Both the position numbers and the translations under genes were made by a program. Positions 27,600 through 36,813 of a stretch of 64,000 bases of DNA are shown here, in pieces. The notes under the pieces are model-generated. The model was not told the origin of the DNA. It saw only the letters and a program-made list of their open reading frames with translations, and ran no database searches. Position 1 is the first letter of the stretch. Each line of letters starts with the position of its first letter. The DNA comes from Allomuricauda ruestringensis DSM 13258 (GTDB lineage Bacteria > Bacteroidota > Bacteroidia > Flavobacteriales > Flavobacteriaceae), in NCBI RefSeq assembly GCF_000224085.1, contig NC_015945.1, forward strand, positions 1,561,501-1,625,500, given 5' to 3'.

Positions 27600-27929
27600 A
27601 TGATTAAGGTTTCAGAATCAGCAAGGCACAAAGTAGTTTCGCTCATGACCGAAGAAGGTTTTGATGCAACTACGGATTTTGTGCGTGTTGGCGTAAAGAG
27701 TGGCGGGTGCAGTGGATTGTCTTATGAGTTGACATTTGACAATTCTGCGGCAGATACGGATAAAGTTTTTGAGGATAACGATGTGAGAATCATTGTGGAC
27801 AAAAAGAGCTTTTTGTATTTGGTAGGCACCACATTGGAATATTCTGGAGGTTTAAACGGGAAAGGATTTGTTTTCAACAACCCAAATGCCCAACGAACCT
27901 GCGGATGTGGAGAAAGTTTTTCACTATAA
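27600..27929 (+). CDS. HesB/IscA-type iron-sulfur carrier (SufA-like)
   Basis: 109 aa. The three conserved cysteines are present: Cys37 (GGCSGLSY) and Cys101/Cys103 (TCGCGESF). The family binds and passes Fe-S clusters to apo-proteins. First gene of the suf operon, 40 bp before sufB, with a candidate promoter just upstream. Its position argues for a SufA role rather than ErpA. Confidence 0.93.
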   Translation: MIKVSESARHKVVSLMTEEGFDATTDFVRVGVKSGGCSGLSYELTFDNSAADTDKVFEDNDVRIIVDKKSFLYLVGTTLEYSGGLNGKGFVFNNPNAQRTCGCGESFSL

Positions 27930-27969
27930 ACATTGACAAAAAGCCTGTAATTGGCTAACTTATAGATAT

Positions 27970-29415
27970 ATGGCTTATACAGAGGAAGAATTAAAAAAAG
28001 AACTGGAGACCAAAGAGTACGAGTATGGTTTCTACACGGATATTGAATCGGATACCCTTCCCAAAGGGTTGAACGAGGATATTGTTATTGCCATCTCCAA
28101 AAAGAAGGAAGAACCGGACTGGATGACAGCGTGGCGATTGGAAGCTTTTCGTGCTTGGAAAGAAATGGACGAACCCGAGTGGGCAAACGTAACCTATAAG
28201 AAACCGGACTTTCAGGATATTTCCTATTATTCTGCACCCAACAAAAAACCGAAGTATGATAGCTTGGACGAAGTGGATCCAGAATTGCTGGACACTTTTA
28301 AAAAGTTGGGAATATCGGTGGACGAGCAAAAGAAGTTGGCTGGAGTTGCTGTGGATATTGTTATGGACTCCGTTTCGGTGGCCACAACCTTCAAAAAGAC
28401 ATTGGCGGAGAAAGGGATTATTTTCTGTTCCATTTCCGAAGCCATAAAAGAACATCCTGAATTGGTTAAAAAGTATTTGGGAACCGTAGTGCCCCAAAAA
28501 GACAACTTTTATGCGGCATTGAATTCGGCTGTTTTCTCCGATGGGTCTTTCTGCTATATTCCAAAAGGAGTAAGATGTCCGATGGAACTTTCTACCTATT
28601 TCCGGATTAACCAAGCAGGAACCGGTCAGTTCGAAAGAACTTTGGTGATTGCCGAAGAAGGCAGTTATGTGAGTTATTTGGAAGGATGTACCGCCCCCAT
28701 GCGTGATGAGAACCAATTGCACGCAGCCGTTGTTGAGTTGGTCGCCTTGGACAATGCAGAAATCAAATACTCCACAGTTCAGAATTGGTACCCAGGAAAC
28801 GACCAGGGAAAAGGAGGTGTTTTCAACTTTGTGACCAAACGTGGACTTTGTGAGAACCATGCCAAAATTTCATGGACACAGGTGGAAACAGGCTCGGCCG
28901 TAACATGGAAATATCCGTCCTGCATCTTGAAGGGAGATTATTCCATAGGCGAGTTTTATTCCATCGCCGTGACCAACAATTTTCAGCAAGCCGATACAGG
29001 GACCAAAATGATCCACTTGGGGAAAAACACCAAGAGCACCATTATTTCCAAAGGTATTTCCGCAGGTAAGTCGCAAAACAGCTACCGAGGATTGGTACAG
29101 GTGAACAGTAGGGCGGAAAACGCCAGAAACTTCTCACAATGTGATTCCCTGTTGATGGGTAACGATTGTGGAGCGCATACATTCCCCTACATTGAGGTTA
29201 AGAACAAAACAGCGCAGATAGAACACGAAGCCACCACCAGTAAGATCGGGGAGGATCAGATTTTCTATTGTAACCAACGTGGTATCGATACCGAAAAAGC
29301 CATTGCATTGATCGTAAATGGATTTAGCAAGGAAGTATTGAACAAGCTGCCTATGGAGTTTGCTGTTGAGGCACAAAAACTATTGGAAATCAGTTTGGAA
29401 GGTTCAGTTGGATAA
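27970..29415 (+). CDS. sufB: Fe-S cluster assembly scaffold subunit SufB
   Basis: 481 aa, the normal length. Conserved blocks include [59 protein letters not shown] (in parts), [21 protein letters not shown] and [13 protein letters not shown] near the C-terminal core. With SufC and SufD it forms the SufBC2D scaffold on which [4Fe-4S] clusters are built in the cytoplasm. Second gene of the operon. Confidence 0.97.
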   Translation: MAYTEEELKKELETKEYEYGFYTDIESDTLPKGLNEDIVIAISKKKEEPDWMTAWRLEAFRAWKEMDEPEWANVTYKKPDFQDISYYSAPNKKPKYDSLDEVDPELLDTFKKLGISVDEQKKLAGVAVDIVMDSVSVATTFKKTLAEKGIIFCSISEAIKEHPELVKKYLGTVVPQKDNFYAALNSAVFSDGSFCYIPKGVRCPMELSTYFRINQAGTGQFERTLVIAEEGSYVSYLEGCTAPMRDENQLHAAVVELVALDNAEIKYSTVQNWYPGNDQGKGGVFNFVTKRGLCENHAKISWTQVETGSAVTWKYPSCILKGDYSIGEFYSIAVTNNFQQADTGTKMIHLGKNTKSTIISKGISAGKSQNSYRGLVQVNSRAENARNFSQCDSLLMGNDCGAHTFPYIEVKNKTAQIEHEATTSKIGEDQIFYCNQRGIDTEKAIALIVNGFSKEVLNKLPMEFAVEAQKLLEISLEGSVG

Positions 29416-29451
29416 AAAAACATCATAAAATAATATTTGAAGAAGAATAGC

Positions 29452-30201
29452 ATGCTAGAAATCAAAAATTTACACGCAAGCGTAGACGATAAAGAAATCC
29501 TTAAGGGAATTGACCTAAAGGTGAATGCAGGAGAGGTACACGCTATTATGGGACCCAACGGTTCAGGTAAAAGTACCTTGGCCGAAGTAATCGCGGGTCA
29601 AGAGGAATTTGAAGTAGGTGAAGGAAGCATCCTCTTGGAAGGAGAGGATTTGGAAGAACTTTCTCCAGAGGAAAGAGCTCATAAAGGTGTTTTTCTTTCG
29701 TTCCAATACCCCGTTGAGATTCCAGGGGTGTCGGTTACCAACTTTATGAGAACCGCCATTAACGAATCGAGAAAAGCACAAGGTTTGGAAGATATGCCAG
29801 CCAATGAAATGCTGAAAAAGATTCGTGAGAAGTCCGAAATGTTGGAAATTGATAGAAAATTTCTATCCCGTTCCTTGAACGAAGGTTTCTCTGGAGGTGA
29901 AAAGAAGCGTAACGAAATCTTTCAAATGGCGATGATGGAACCCAAATTGGCCATCTTGGACGAAACCGACTCTGGTTTGGACATTGATGCCCTTAGAATT
30001 GTGGCCAATGGTGTAAACAAATTGCGCGGCAAGGACAACGCCATTATCGTGATTACCCACTACCAGCGATTGCTGGAATACATCGTTCCCGATTTTGTTC
30101 ACGTATTGCACGATGGTAAAATCGTGAAATCTGGAACCAAGCAATTAGCCTTGGAACTGGAGGAAAAAGGATACGACTGGTTAAAAGAAGAAGTTGTTTA
30201 A
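29452..30201 (+). CDS. sufC: Fe-S cluster assembly ATPase SufC
   Basis: 250 aa from the ATG at 29452 (MLEIKNLHASVDD); a TTG further upstream is rejected. ABC ATPase: Walker A GPNGSGKST, signature LNEGFSGGEKKRNEI, Walker B LAILDETDSGLDID, and an H-loop VITHYQ. It drives conformational change of SufBD during cluster assembly. The last Val codon and the TAA lie inside the left arm of a 17-bp inverted repeat that brackets the next gene. Confidence 0.97.
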   Translation: MLEIKNLHASVDDKEILKGIDLKVNAGEVHAIMGPNGSGKSTLAEVIAGQEEFEVGEGSILLEGEDLEELSPEERAHKGVFLSFQYPVEIPGVSVTNFMRTAINESRKAQGLEDMPANEMLKKIREKSEMLEIDRKFLSRSLNEGFSGGEKKRNEIFQMAMMEPKLAILDETDSGLDIDALRIVANGVNKLRGKDNAIIVITHYQRLLEYIVPDFVHVLHDGKIVKSGTKQLALELEEKGYDWLKEEVV

Positions 30202-30212
30202 AGTTTCAAGTT
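30196..30212. repeat. Left arm of the 17-bp inverted repeat around the suf four-helix-bundle gene
   Basis: GTTTAAAGTTTCAAGTT, perfect inverse complement of 30639-30655. It overlaps the sufC stop codon. The tail continues as word-like TTTGATGTTCAAGGTTTGAAG. Confidence 0.8.
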
Positions 30213-30244
30213 TGATGTTCAAGGTTTGAAGTTAATCATAAGTT

Positions 30245-30634
30245 ATGGCAACTGTAAAACGATTTGAAGACTTGGAAATTTGGCAAGAAGCGAGAAAGCT
30301 TGCTGAAGAAATCAATAAACTTGCAACTAGTACAGCGCTTAAAAACGACTATAAACTAAAAGACCAAATAAAAGGCTCGTCCGGTTCGGTTATGGACAAC
30401 ATAGCCGAGGGTTTTGAACGTGACGGCAATATGGAATTCCGTCAGTTTTTGTCCATAGCCAAAGGCTCTTCGGGCGAAACGCGTTCACAACTGTACCGAG
30501 TTTTTGATTGCGGATATATTTCAGAAGAAATTCTTGATAAATTAACTTCTGAATACAGGCAACTGAGCAAGAGAATTGCTTCGTTTATGACCTATTTAAA
30601 TAAGAAAGATTACAAAGGAAATAAGTTCAGGTAA
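30245..30634 (+). CDS. Four-helix-bundle protein, 23S rRNA intervening-sequence (S23) family
   Basis: 129 aa. Family pattern: FEDLEIWQEARKLAEEI, YKLKDQIKGSSGSVMDNIAEGFER (in parts DQIKGSSGSV and NIAEGFE), FRQFLSIAKGSSGETRSQLYR. It belongs to the same family as 13942-14334, but the two are diverged rather than recent copies. It sits between sufC and sufD, where flavobacterial suf operons usually have nothing, in operon orientation. It is bracketed by a perfect 17-bp inverted repeat, as IVS elements in 23S rRNA are bracketed by complementary ends. Function unknown. Confidence 0.9.
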   Translation: MATVKRFEDLEIWQEARKLAEEINKLATSTALKNDYKLKDQIKGSSGSVMDNIAEGFERDGNMEFRQFLSIAKGSSGETRSQLYRVFDCGYISEEILDKLTSEYRQLSKRIASFMTYLNKKDYKGNKFR

Positions 30635-30638
30635 AAGG

Positions 30639-30655
30639 AACTTGAAACTTTAAAC
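30639..30655. repeat. Right arm of the 17-bp inverted repeat around the suf four-helix-bundle gene
   Basis: AACTTGAAACTTTAAAC, perfect inverse complement of 30196-30212, 5 bp after the four-helix-bundle stop and 17 bp before the sufD start. The first 12 bp also occur at 8663. Confidence 0.8.
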
Positions 30656-30671
30656 CTGAAACAAGAAACCA

Positions 30672-31994
30672 ATGAAAATGGATTTAAAGGAAAAATTAGT
30701 CTCCTCTTTTTTGGCTTTTGAAGATGGATTGGATTTAGATCATCCGGTACATGAAGAGCGAAACAATGCCATTAAGAACTTTGAGACAAAGGGCTTTCCC
30801 ACCAAAAAGGACGAAGCTTGGAAATATACCTCGTTGAGAGGCTTGCAAAAAGTAGATTTCAGCATCTTTCCAAAGCAAGAGACCACTTTGGAATACAAAG
30901 ATGTCAAGAAATACTTTCTCCACGAGATAGATACTTACAAAATTGTTTTTGTGGATGGCGTTTATAGCTCATACCTATCCGAAACAACGCACGATGGTGT
31001 GGATGTCTGTTTGATGAGCTCCGCGTTCAGCAAGCCGATGTTTCAACAGGTGATAGAGGTGTATTTCAACAAGGCGGCATCCAAGGATGAGTCTTTGACC
31101 TCGTTGAACACTGCATTTTGTAAAGAAGGAGCATACATCTACATTCCAAAGAACAAAATGCCCAAAAAGCCTATCCAAATATTGCATTTGGCCACAGGCA
31201 ATGAGGCAGCTTTGATGCTACAACCTAGGAACTTGATCGTTGCCGAGGACAACGCCGAGGTTCAAATTATAGAACGTCACCAAAGCTTGACCGGCAACGA
31301 AGTGTTCACCAATTCCGTAACCGAAATTTTTGCGGGCAAGGATGCTATCGTTGATTATTACAAGGTTCAAAACGACGAGTCTACCGCTTCTTTGGTGGAC
31401 AACACTTATATATCCCAAAAGAATAGCAGTGTCGTAAGGGTACACACCTTCTCTTTGGGCGGAAAATTGATTCGTAACAACCTGAACTTTTATCAGAATG
31501 GGGAGCGCATCGACTCTACATTAAAAGGAATTACCATTCTTGGGGATAAACAGCACGTGGATCATCATACTTTGGTACACCACGCGCAGCCCAACTGTGA
31601 GAGCCACCAAGATTACAAAGGAATATTTGGAGATGGTTCCACAGGGGTTTTCAACGGTAAGATTGTTGTGGACAAGATTGCTCAGAAAACGGATGCCTTT
31701 CAGCAGAACAACAATATTTTGTTGAGCGATAAATCGACCATCAACTCAAAACCCCAACTGGAGATTTTTGCGGACGATGTAAAATGTTCGCACGGATGTA
31801 CCATTGGTCAGTTGGATGAAGAAGCACTCTTTTACCTAAGATCAAGAGGGATTCCTAAGAAAGAAGCTAAAGCTTTGTTGATGTACGCTTTTGCCAACAA
31901 CGTGTTGGAAAGTGTTCGTATTCCCGAGCTTAAGGCACGAATCAACAAAATCATAGCCAATAAACTGGGCGTTCGTATGGGATTTGACCTTTAG
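30672..31994 (+). CDS. sufD: Fe-S cluster assembly protein SufD
   Basis: 440 aa. N-terminal helical domain with DEAWKYTSLRGL; then a right-handed beta-helix core with VEIIERHQS-like (AEVQIIERHQSL), HHTLVHHAQPNCESHQDYKG (in parts HHTLVHHAQPNC, SHQDYKG) and the C-terminal CSHGCTIGQLDEEALFYLRSRG typical of SufB/SufD. It pairs with SufB in the SufBC2D scaffold. A second Met (codon 3) is an alternative start. Confidence 0.96.
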   Translation: MKMDLKEKLVSSFLAFEDGLDLDHPVHEERNNAIKNFETKGFPTKKDEAWKYTSLRGLQKVDFSIFPKQETTLEYKDVKKYFLHEIDTYKIVFVDGVYSSYLSETTHDGVDVCLMSSAFSKPMFQQVIEVYFNKAASKDESLTSLNTAFCKEGAYIYIPKNKMPKKPIQILHLATGNEAALMLQPRNLIVAEDNAEVQIIERHQSLTGNEVFTNSVTEIFAGKDAIVDYYKVQNDESTASLVDNTYISQKNSSVVRVHTFSLGGKLIRNNLNFYQNGERIDSTLKGITILGDKQHVDHHTLVHHAQPNCESHQDYKGIFGDGSTGVFNGKIVVDKIAQKTDAFQQNNNILLSDKSTINSKPQLEIFADDVKCSHGCTIGQLDEEALFYLRSRGIPKKEAKALLMYAFANNVLESVRIPELKARINKIIANKLGVRMGFDL

Positions 31995-32092
31995 ACATAA
32001 AGTTTGTAAAATAATACTTCAACCTTACTCTATATTATTAATCAAAGCTGCACTAATTAGATGTATGGCTTTAAATTCAAGTTTGATTAAAT

Positions 32093-32764
32093 ATGAAAAA
32101 ATCAGTAAGTGTTGTTGTAATTGTTTTGTTAGCGAGCAGTTTATTTGTGAATGCCCAAGAACGAAATTTTGGAGTTGTTGGAGGCATAAATTATGGAAAT
32201 ATTAGAGGAGATAGAGCAGAATCCATCAACAGTAGTTGGCGTCTTGCTTATCATTTTGGTATCTTTTCAAATATTTCATTGAGTGATAGGATAGCTTTGG
32301 AGCCAAGAATACTCTTTTCTTCAAAAGGATATGATGATGAAATTGATTTTGACGAGCTTAACTTTGCTCCAATAGATGGCCCAACTATTCCACAAAATCG
32401 TGTAAACTATACTAGTAGAAATAATTATCTGTCAGTTCCTGTATTGCTTAAATATAAGTTGGTGAATAATCTTAGTTTGGATTTGGGACCAGAAATTGCT
32501 TTCTTATTGCATTCAAAAGATATAATTACCAAAGTCGATAGAGAAGGCTTTTATGCGAAAGGTGATGTGCCGAATGAGGGTTCAGGTGATTTCTTTCTGG
32601 ATTATGGAGCTATGGCTGGTGTAACCTATTATTTTACAGATGATGCATCCATACAACTTAATTATTTTCATGGGCTATCCAATTTACACAGAAAAAATCC
32701 CATAGGTGATTCAACGGAGAACAATTCAGTGATTCAACTTTCTTTAGGTTATCTTATTTTTTAA
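32093..32764 (+). CDS. Outer-membrane beta-barrel (porin family) protein
   Basis: 223 aa with a signal peptide (cleavage near FVNAQ, about residue 22). Alternating aromatic/polar strands follow, with a C-terminal barrel strand ending in Phe (LSLGYLIF), typical of OMP_b-brl_2/PorT-like 8-strand barrels. It lies between sufD and sufS and its TAA overlaps the sufS ATG (TAATG), so translation is coupled. The gene is AT-richer than its suf neighbours and has a 98-bp leader. A Fe-S role is unlikely from the fold; it looks like an inserted gene. Function unknown. Confidence 0.8.
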   Translation: MKKSVSVVVIVLLASSLFVNAQERNFGVVGGINYGNIRGDRAESINSSWRLAYHFGIFSNISLSDRIALEPRILFSSKGYDDEIDFDELNFAPIDGPTIPQNRVNYTSRNNYLSVPVLLKYKLVNNLSLDLGPEIAFLLHSKDIITKVDREGFYAKGDVPNEGSGDFFLDYGAMAGVTYYFTDDASIQLNYFHGLSNLHRKNPIGDSTENNSVIQLSLGYLIF

Positions 32765-33990
32765 TGATTGTAAAGACTCTAGACATACAAGCAATACGTA
32801 AGGACTTCCCCATCCTCCAAAGAGAGGTCAATGGGAAGCCTTTGGTGTATTTGGACAATGCAGCCACCTCACAGACACCACAGCAGGTAATCGATGCGAT
32901 TGTAAATTATTACCAAGGCTATAATGCCAATATCCACCGTGGGGTACATACCCTGTCACAAGAAGCAACGGATGCCTACGAAGCAGCGCGGTATAAAATC
33001 CAAAAGCACTTTAATATTGCCCATCCCTACGAGGTGATTTTTACTTCGGGAACCACCGACAGTATCAATTTGGTTGCCAATGGATTCAATTCGTTTTTGA
33101 AAGAAGGAGACGAGATTCTGGTTTCTGCTATGGAGCACCATTCCAATATTGTGCCTTGGCAAATGCTGTGCGAACGAACAGGTGCAGTGCTCAGAGTGAT
33201 TCCCATGAATCTGGAGGGAGAGTTGGTCATGGAAGAATATCGCAAGTTGTTGTCTGAAAAGACCAAGTTGGTATTCTGTAACCACGTTTCGAATGCATTG
33301 GGAACCATCAATCCAATAAAAGAAATCATTGATGCCGCCCACGAAGTCGGAGCCGCCATTCTGATTGATGGCGCACAGGCAGCGGCCCACATTAAAGCGG
33401 ACCTACAAGCCTTGGATGTGGATTTTTATACCGTCTCCGCCCATAAAATGTGTGGGCCTACAGGTGTTGGAATGTTGTATGGCAAGGAGGAATGGCTTAA
33501 AAAATTGCCGCCCTACCAAGGAGGAGGGGAAATGATTGCCGAAGTTACTTTTGAAAAGACCACCTACGCCGATTTGCCCCATAAGTTTGAAGCAGGGACT
33601 CCGAACATCTGCGGAGGAATAGCTTTTGGTGCAGCATTGGATTATATGAACAGTATCGGTTTTGATGCCATCGCCCAGTATGAAGATGAGTTGGTGGAAT
33701 ATGCCACAGAACAATTGCTCACCATCGATGGACTGAAAATTTACGGAACGGCAGCGAACAAAACTTCGGTGATATCCTTCAATATTGAAGGAATCCATCC
33801 CTACGACATCGGTACCATAGTGGATAAATTGGGCATCGCCGTGCGTACAGGGCACCATTGTGCACAACCCATTATGGATTTTTATAAGATTCCGGGGACG
33901 GTAAGAGCCAGTTTCAGTTTTTACAATACCAAAGAAGAAGTGGATAAATTGGTCGAAGCCGTAAAGCGGGCCAGGAATATGTTGCTGTAG
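32764..33990 (+). CDS. sufS: Cysteine desulfurase SufS
   Basis: 408 aa PLP-dependent group II cysteine desulfurase. PLP Schiff-base Lys228 in SAHKMCGPTG; active-site Cys366 in RTGHHCAQPIM; ISF..EGIHPYDIGTIVDK fits the SufS/CsdA type. It releases sulfur from cysteine as persulfide and hands it to SufE. The ATG overlaps the stop of the beta-barrel gene. Confidence 0.97.
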   Translation: MIVKTLDIQAIRKDFPILQREVNGKPLVYLDNAATSQTPQQVIDAIVNYYQGYNANIHRGVHTLSQEATDAYEAARYKIQKHFNIAHPYEVIFTSGTTDSINLVANGFNSFLKEGDEILVSAMEHHSNIVPWQMLCERTGAVLRVIPMNLEGELVMEEYRKLLSEKTKLVFCNHVSNALGTINPIKEIIDAAHEVGAAILIDGAQAAAHIKADLQALDVDFYTVSAHKMCGPTGVGMLYGKEEWLKKLPPYQGGGEMIAEVTFEKTTYADLPHKFEAGTPNICGGIAFGAALDYMNSIGFDAIAQYEDELVEYATEQLLTIDGLKIYGTAANKTSVISFNIEGIHPYDIGTIVDKLGIAVRTGHHCAQPIMDFYKIPGTVRASFSFYNTKEEVDKLVEAVKRARNMLL

Positions 33991-34062
33991 CCGAAGCGTT
34001 ATCATTATCATAAAGACTTGAATTGCAGCTTACCGAGTTGTACTTTTGAACAAAACCACAGC

Positions 34063-34485
34063 ATGACCATAAAAAAAATACAGGAAGAGATAATAGACGA
34101 GTTCTCCATGTTCGACGACTGGATGCAGCGATATGAATATATGATTGAACTCGGAAAGGCCCTTCCATTGATAGAGGAACAGTACAAGACGGATGATAAC
34201 CTGATCAAAGGTTGCCAGAGCAAGGTTTGGGTGCATGCCGAACTGGATGATGACAAATTGGTTTTTACTGCCGATAGCGATGCCATAATCACCAAAGGTA
34301 TTATAGCCATATTGGTACGAGCTTTCAGCAATCAAAAACCACAGGACATTATTGATGCCGATGTTGAGTTTATAGATGAAATAGGACTTAAAGAACATTT
34401 GTCGCCAACACGTGCAAACGGATTGGTAAGTATGATCAAGCAACTAAAATTGTACGCGGTTGCCTATCAAACACAGTTAAAATAA
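34063..34485 (+). CDS. sufE: Sulfur acceptor protein SufE
   Basis: 140 aa from the ATG at 34063 (MTIKKIQEEI); the TTG at 34018 is rejected. The persulfide-accepting Cys51 lies in LIKGCQSKVW, as in the family. It stimulates SufS and relays sulfur to SufBCD. The next gene follows after 6 bp. Confidence 0.95.
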   Translation: MTIKKIQEEIIDEFSMFDDWMQRYEYMIELGKALPLIEEQYKTDDNLIKGCQSKVWVHAELDDDKLVFTADSDAIITKGIIAILVRAFSNQKPQDIIDADVEFIDEIGLKEHLSPTRANGLVSMIKQLKLYAVAYQTQLK

Positions 34486-34491
34486 CACAGA

Positions 34492-34821
34492 ATGAACGAA
34501 GAAACTACCATAGATACACAAGAACTGGGCGAAAAAATCGTAAAAGTGCTCAAGACCATTTATGATCCAGAGATTCCTGTGGACATATATGAACTGGGCT
34601 TGATTTACGATGTTTTCGTGAACGAAGAATACGAGGTGAAAATCCTGATGACGCTTACATCGCCCAACTGTCCCGTGGCCGAAACCCTGCCCGTTGAGGT
34701 TGAGGAAAAAGTAAAATCCATTGATGTTTTGAAGGATGTGGAGGTGGAGATCACGTTTGATCCCCCTTGGACCCAAGAGTTGATGAGCGAGGAGGCGAAG
34801 TTGGAGCTAGGTCTCTTGTAA
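34492..34821 (+). CDS. DUF59/MIP18 family Fe-S assembly factor (SufT-like)
   Basis: 109 aa. Signature DPEIPVDIYELGLIYDV and LTSPNCPVAETLPVEVE with the conserved Cys64 plus DPPWTQELMSEEAK at the end. This family (SufT, PaaD, MIP18) helps Fe-S cluster maturation of target proteins. Part of the suf operon, 6 bp after sufE; followed by about 260 bp of repeats. Confidence 0.93.
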   Translation: MNEETTIDTQELGEKIVKVLKTIYDPEIPVDIYELGLIYDVFVNEEYEVKILMTLTSPNCPVAETLPVEVEEKVKSIDVLKDVEVEITFDPPWTQELMSEEAKLELGLL

Positions 34822-35010
34822 AGATTGGTCATTCTGAACTTGCCTGCCTGCCGGCAAAGGTAGGTCTTAGAATCTCTGTAGTTAACTATGGATTCCGCAT
34901 CGTGCTTCGACTACGCTCAGCATCCGTGCGCAATGACATTCTAACTTATTTTATCAAGAGTTTTGTCATTCCTGCGAAAGCAGGAATCCATAAATGAATA
35001 TTCCTGTTTT
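34822..35010. repeat. Cluster of flavobacterial hairpin repeats
   Basis: Several palindromes in 190 bp: CCTGCCTGCCGGCAAAGGTAGG, TGCTTCGACTACGCTCAGCA, ATTCCTGCGAAAGCAGGAAT (34969-34988) and ATTCCTGTTTTGGCAGGA. The second recurs at 58084 (TGCTTCGACTTCGCTCAGCA) and the third type at 58035. They lie inside the suf operon between the DUF59 and DUF2480 genes and could shape the mRNA. Confidence 0.7.
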
Positions 35011-35081
35011 GGCAGGAGCAATCCATAGCTTGGTCAAGCACTTGGAACAAAAATATATACGACCTCAGACTTCTGAATATT

Positions 35082-35591
35082 ATGGAAAAGGAAATCGTAA
35101 ATAGAGTAGCGCAAAGCAAGTTGATTACCTTCAACTTGGAGGATTATTATCCCATAGGAGAACGTAAGGTGCTGGACATTAAAGATTGGTTGTACGAAGG
35201 CTTTATTTTGCGTGAAAAGGAGTTTCGTGCCCATGTGGAAGAACACGATTGGTCAAACTACCAAGATGCTTATGTAGCCTTGCAATGTTCCACGGATGCC
35301 ATTGTGCCGGGTTGGGCCTTTATGCTGATTGCGTCCAAACTCCATCCTTATGCCAAAAAGGTGGTTCAAGGAAGCTTGGAAAATCTTGAAACCGCACTCT
35401 ATCAAACTATACTGGAACAATTGGATGTTTCGGAATTTGCGGATAAACCCGTAATCATAAAAGGTTGTTCCAACAAACCCGTTCCCGAAAATGCCTACCT
35501 AATGGCCGTTACCAAAATACAAGAAGTGGCCAAAAGTGTCATGTACGGCGAAGCATGTTCATCTGTGCCCTTGTTTAAAAGAAAAAAATAA
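35082..35591 (+). CDS. DUF2480 family protein
   Basis: 169 aa, soluble. Conserved features: FNLEDYYPIGERKVLDIKDWL, VALQCSTDAIVPGWAFMLIASKL (in parts CSTDAIVPGWAFML), VIIKGCSNKPVPENAYL. In Bacteroidota the DUF2480 gene is a regular member of suf operons; role unknown. Two conserved cysteines (CSTDAIVP and KGCSNKPVP) could bind a metal or cluster (inference). Confidence 0.9.
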   Translation: MEKEIVNRVAQSKLITFNLEDYYPIGERKVLDIKDWLYEGFILREKEFRAHVEEHDWSNYQDAYVALQCSTDAIVPGWAFMLIASKLHPYAKKVVQGSLENLETALYQTILEQLDVSEFADKPVIIKGCSNKPVPENAYLMAVTKIQEVAKSVMYGEACSSVPLFKRKK

Positions 35592-35860
35592 GTTTTATTC
35601 ATTTGATGTCCATTTCTGTAATTCTGGGTGGAGCGAAGAATCTATATTCGGTTAAGGGATGAAAGGTAAATGGTGCAGCAATCATTTCTTAGCTGATTGG
35701 GTTGACACCAATTCCACGAATTTTCACAAGTTGTTCTGCTAAATTCTTATGTATCAACTCCAATAGTCCTGATTCCTTTACCTATTGATTATTGTTGCTT
35801 GTTAAATGGAAAAGAAGTGACATTCCTTACATTTGCGGTTCTAAACATAAACTCCATACT
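35592..35860. other. Intergenic region with repeat remnant
   Basis: 269 bp. It holds a fragment of the GTCATTC..GAAGAATCT type repeat (35607-35645), the word TTGACACCAATTCCACGAATT (35702-35722, shared with 8295), and the candidate promoter box of the DUF3078 gene at 35828. Confidence 0.5.
35828..35835 (+). promoter_or_regulatory. Candidate -7 box of the DUF3078 gene
   Basis: TACATTTG, 25 bp upstream of the ATG at 35861; the closest TTG is 26 bp further up. Suggests the DUF3078 gene can be transcribed separately from the suf operon. Confidence 0.5.
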
Positions 35861-36793
35861 ATGAAAAAACTACTCTTTACTGCTGTGGCTTTCTTTGTGC
35901 TGTTATCGGCAACTGCACAGACCGAGGAAGAACTCAAAGCCCAAATCGCCCCAAAAAAAGATTCTATCGCTGCTATCCAGTCGCGGGTCAATGCGCTTCA
36001 AGCAAAACTGAACGCATTGCCGGGTTGGAAAGTTGGTGCTTTTGGAACCATTGGCGGAAGTATATCCCAGTTCAACAATTGGTTTGCCCAAGGAATTCCC
36101 AATAACTCATCAGGTAATATTGGATTTACCGTAAATGCTTTTGCCAATCTTCAAGAAGAGAAGTTTTTTTGGAGAAATGCTGCCAATTTGAACCTGTCTT
36201 GGGTTAAACTGGACGACAAGGACGACCCCACCGACAATGATAGTTTTCGCCAAGCTACGGATGTGTTCAATATTTCATCTTTGTATGGTAGAAAACTGAG
36301 TGAGAAATTTGCAATTTCTGCTTTGGCGGAATACAGGACCACCATTTTGAGCAACTTTAACGACCCAGGATACCTCGACCTTGGTGTAGGTGCTACGTGG
36401 ACACCTATTCCGGATTTGGTGGTTGTGATGCATCCGCTCAACTACAACTTCGTGTTCAGTAGTGAAGATACTATTTTTGAATCTTCCATGGGTGCCAAGA
36501 TTGTGGCAGACTACACCAAGCAAATTGGTGCGATTAGCTTTAAGAGTAACCTGTCCTTGTTCCAGAGTTATGAAAGTAGCAATTTGAGCAATTGGACATG
36601 GACCAACTCCTTTAGCTACAAGTTATGGAAAATGATTGGTGTAGGTTTTGACTTTGGATTGAGAAACAACAAGCAGGAAACCTTGAATTATATTGTAAAC
36701 AACGCTCCAACTACAAACCCAGATGCCACGTTCGATACCATTGATAACGAGTTGCAAACATACTGGACCTTGGGATTGAGCTATAAGTTTTGA
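35861..36793 (+). CDS. DUF3078 outer-membrane protein
   Basis: 310 aa from the ATG at 35861; the longer frame from 35792 has no signal peptide. Signal peptide ends near SATAQ. A short coil (QSRVNALQAKLNAL) is followed by GWKVGAFGTIGGSISQFNNWFAQG and a beta-barrel-like run of strands with alternating aromatics, ending TYWTLGLSYKF with a terminal Phe. DUF3078 proteins are predicted Bacteroidota outer-membrane barrels found near suf genes. Followed by a strong terminator. Confidence 0.9.
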   Translation: MKKLLFTAVAFFVLLSATAQTEEELKAQIAPKKDSIAAIQSRVNALQAKLNALPGWKVGAFGTIGGSISQFNNWFAQGIPNNSSGNIGFTVNAFANLQEEKFFWRNAANLNLSWVKLDDKDDPTDNDSFRQATDVFNISSLYGRKLSEKFAISALAEYRTTILSNFNDPGYLDLGVGATWTPIPDLVVVMHPLNYNFVFSSEDTIFESSMGAKIVADYTKQIGAISFKSNLSLFQSYESSNLSNWTWTNSFSYKLWKMIGVGFDFGLRNNKQETLNYIVNNAPTTNPDATFDTIDNELQTYWTLGLSYKF

Positions 36794-36813
36794 TCAAGCA
36801 AGGCACATTGACA

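Noticed and set aside
27991..28860. 289-codon ORF opposite sufB
   Set aside because: Antisense shadow of a conserved gene, no domain or signal features.
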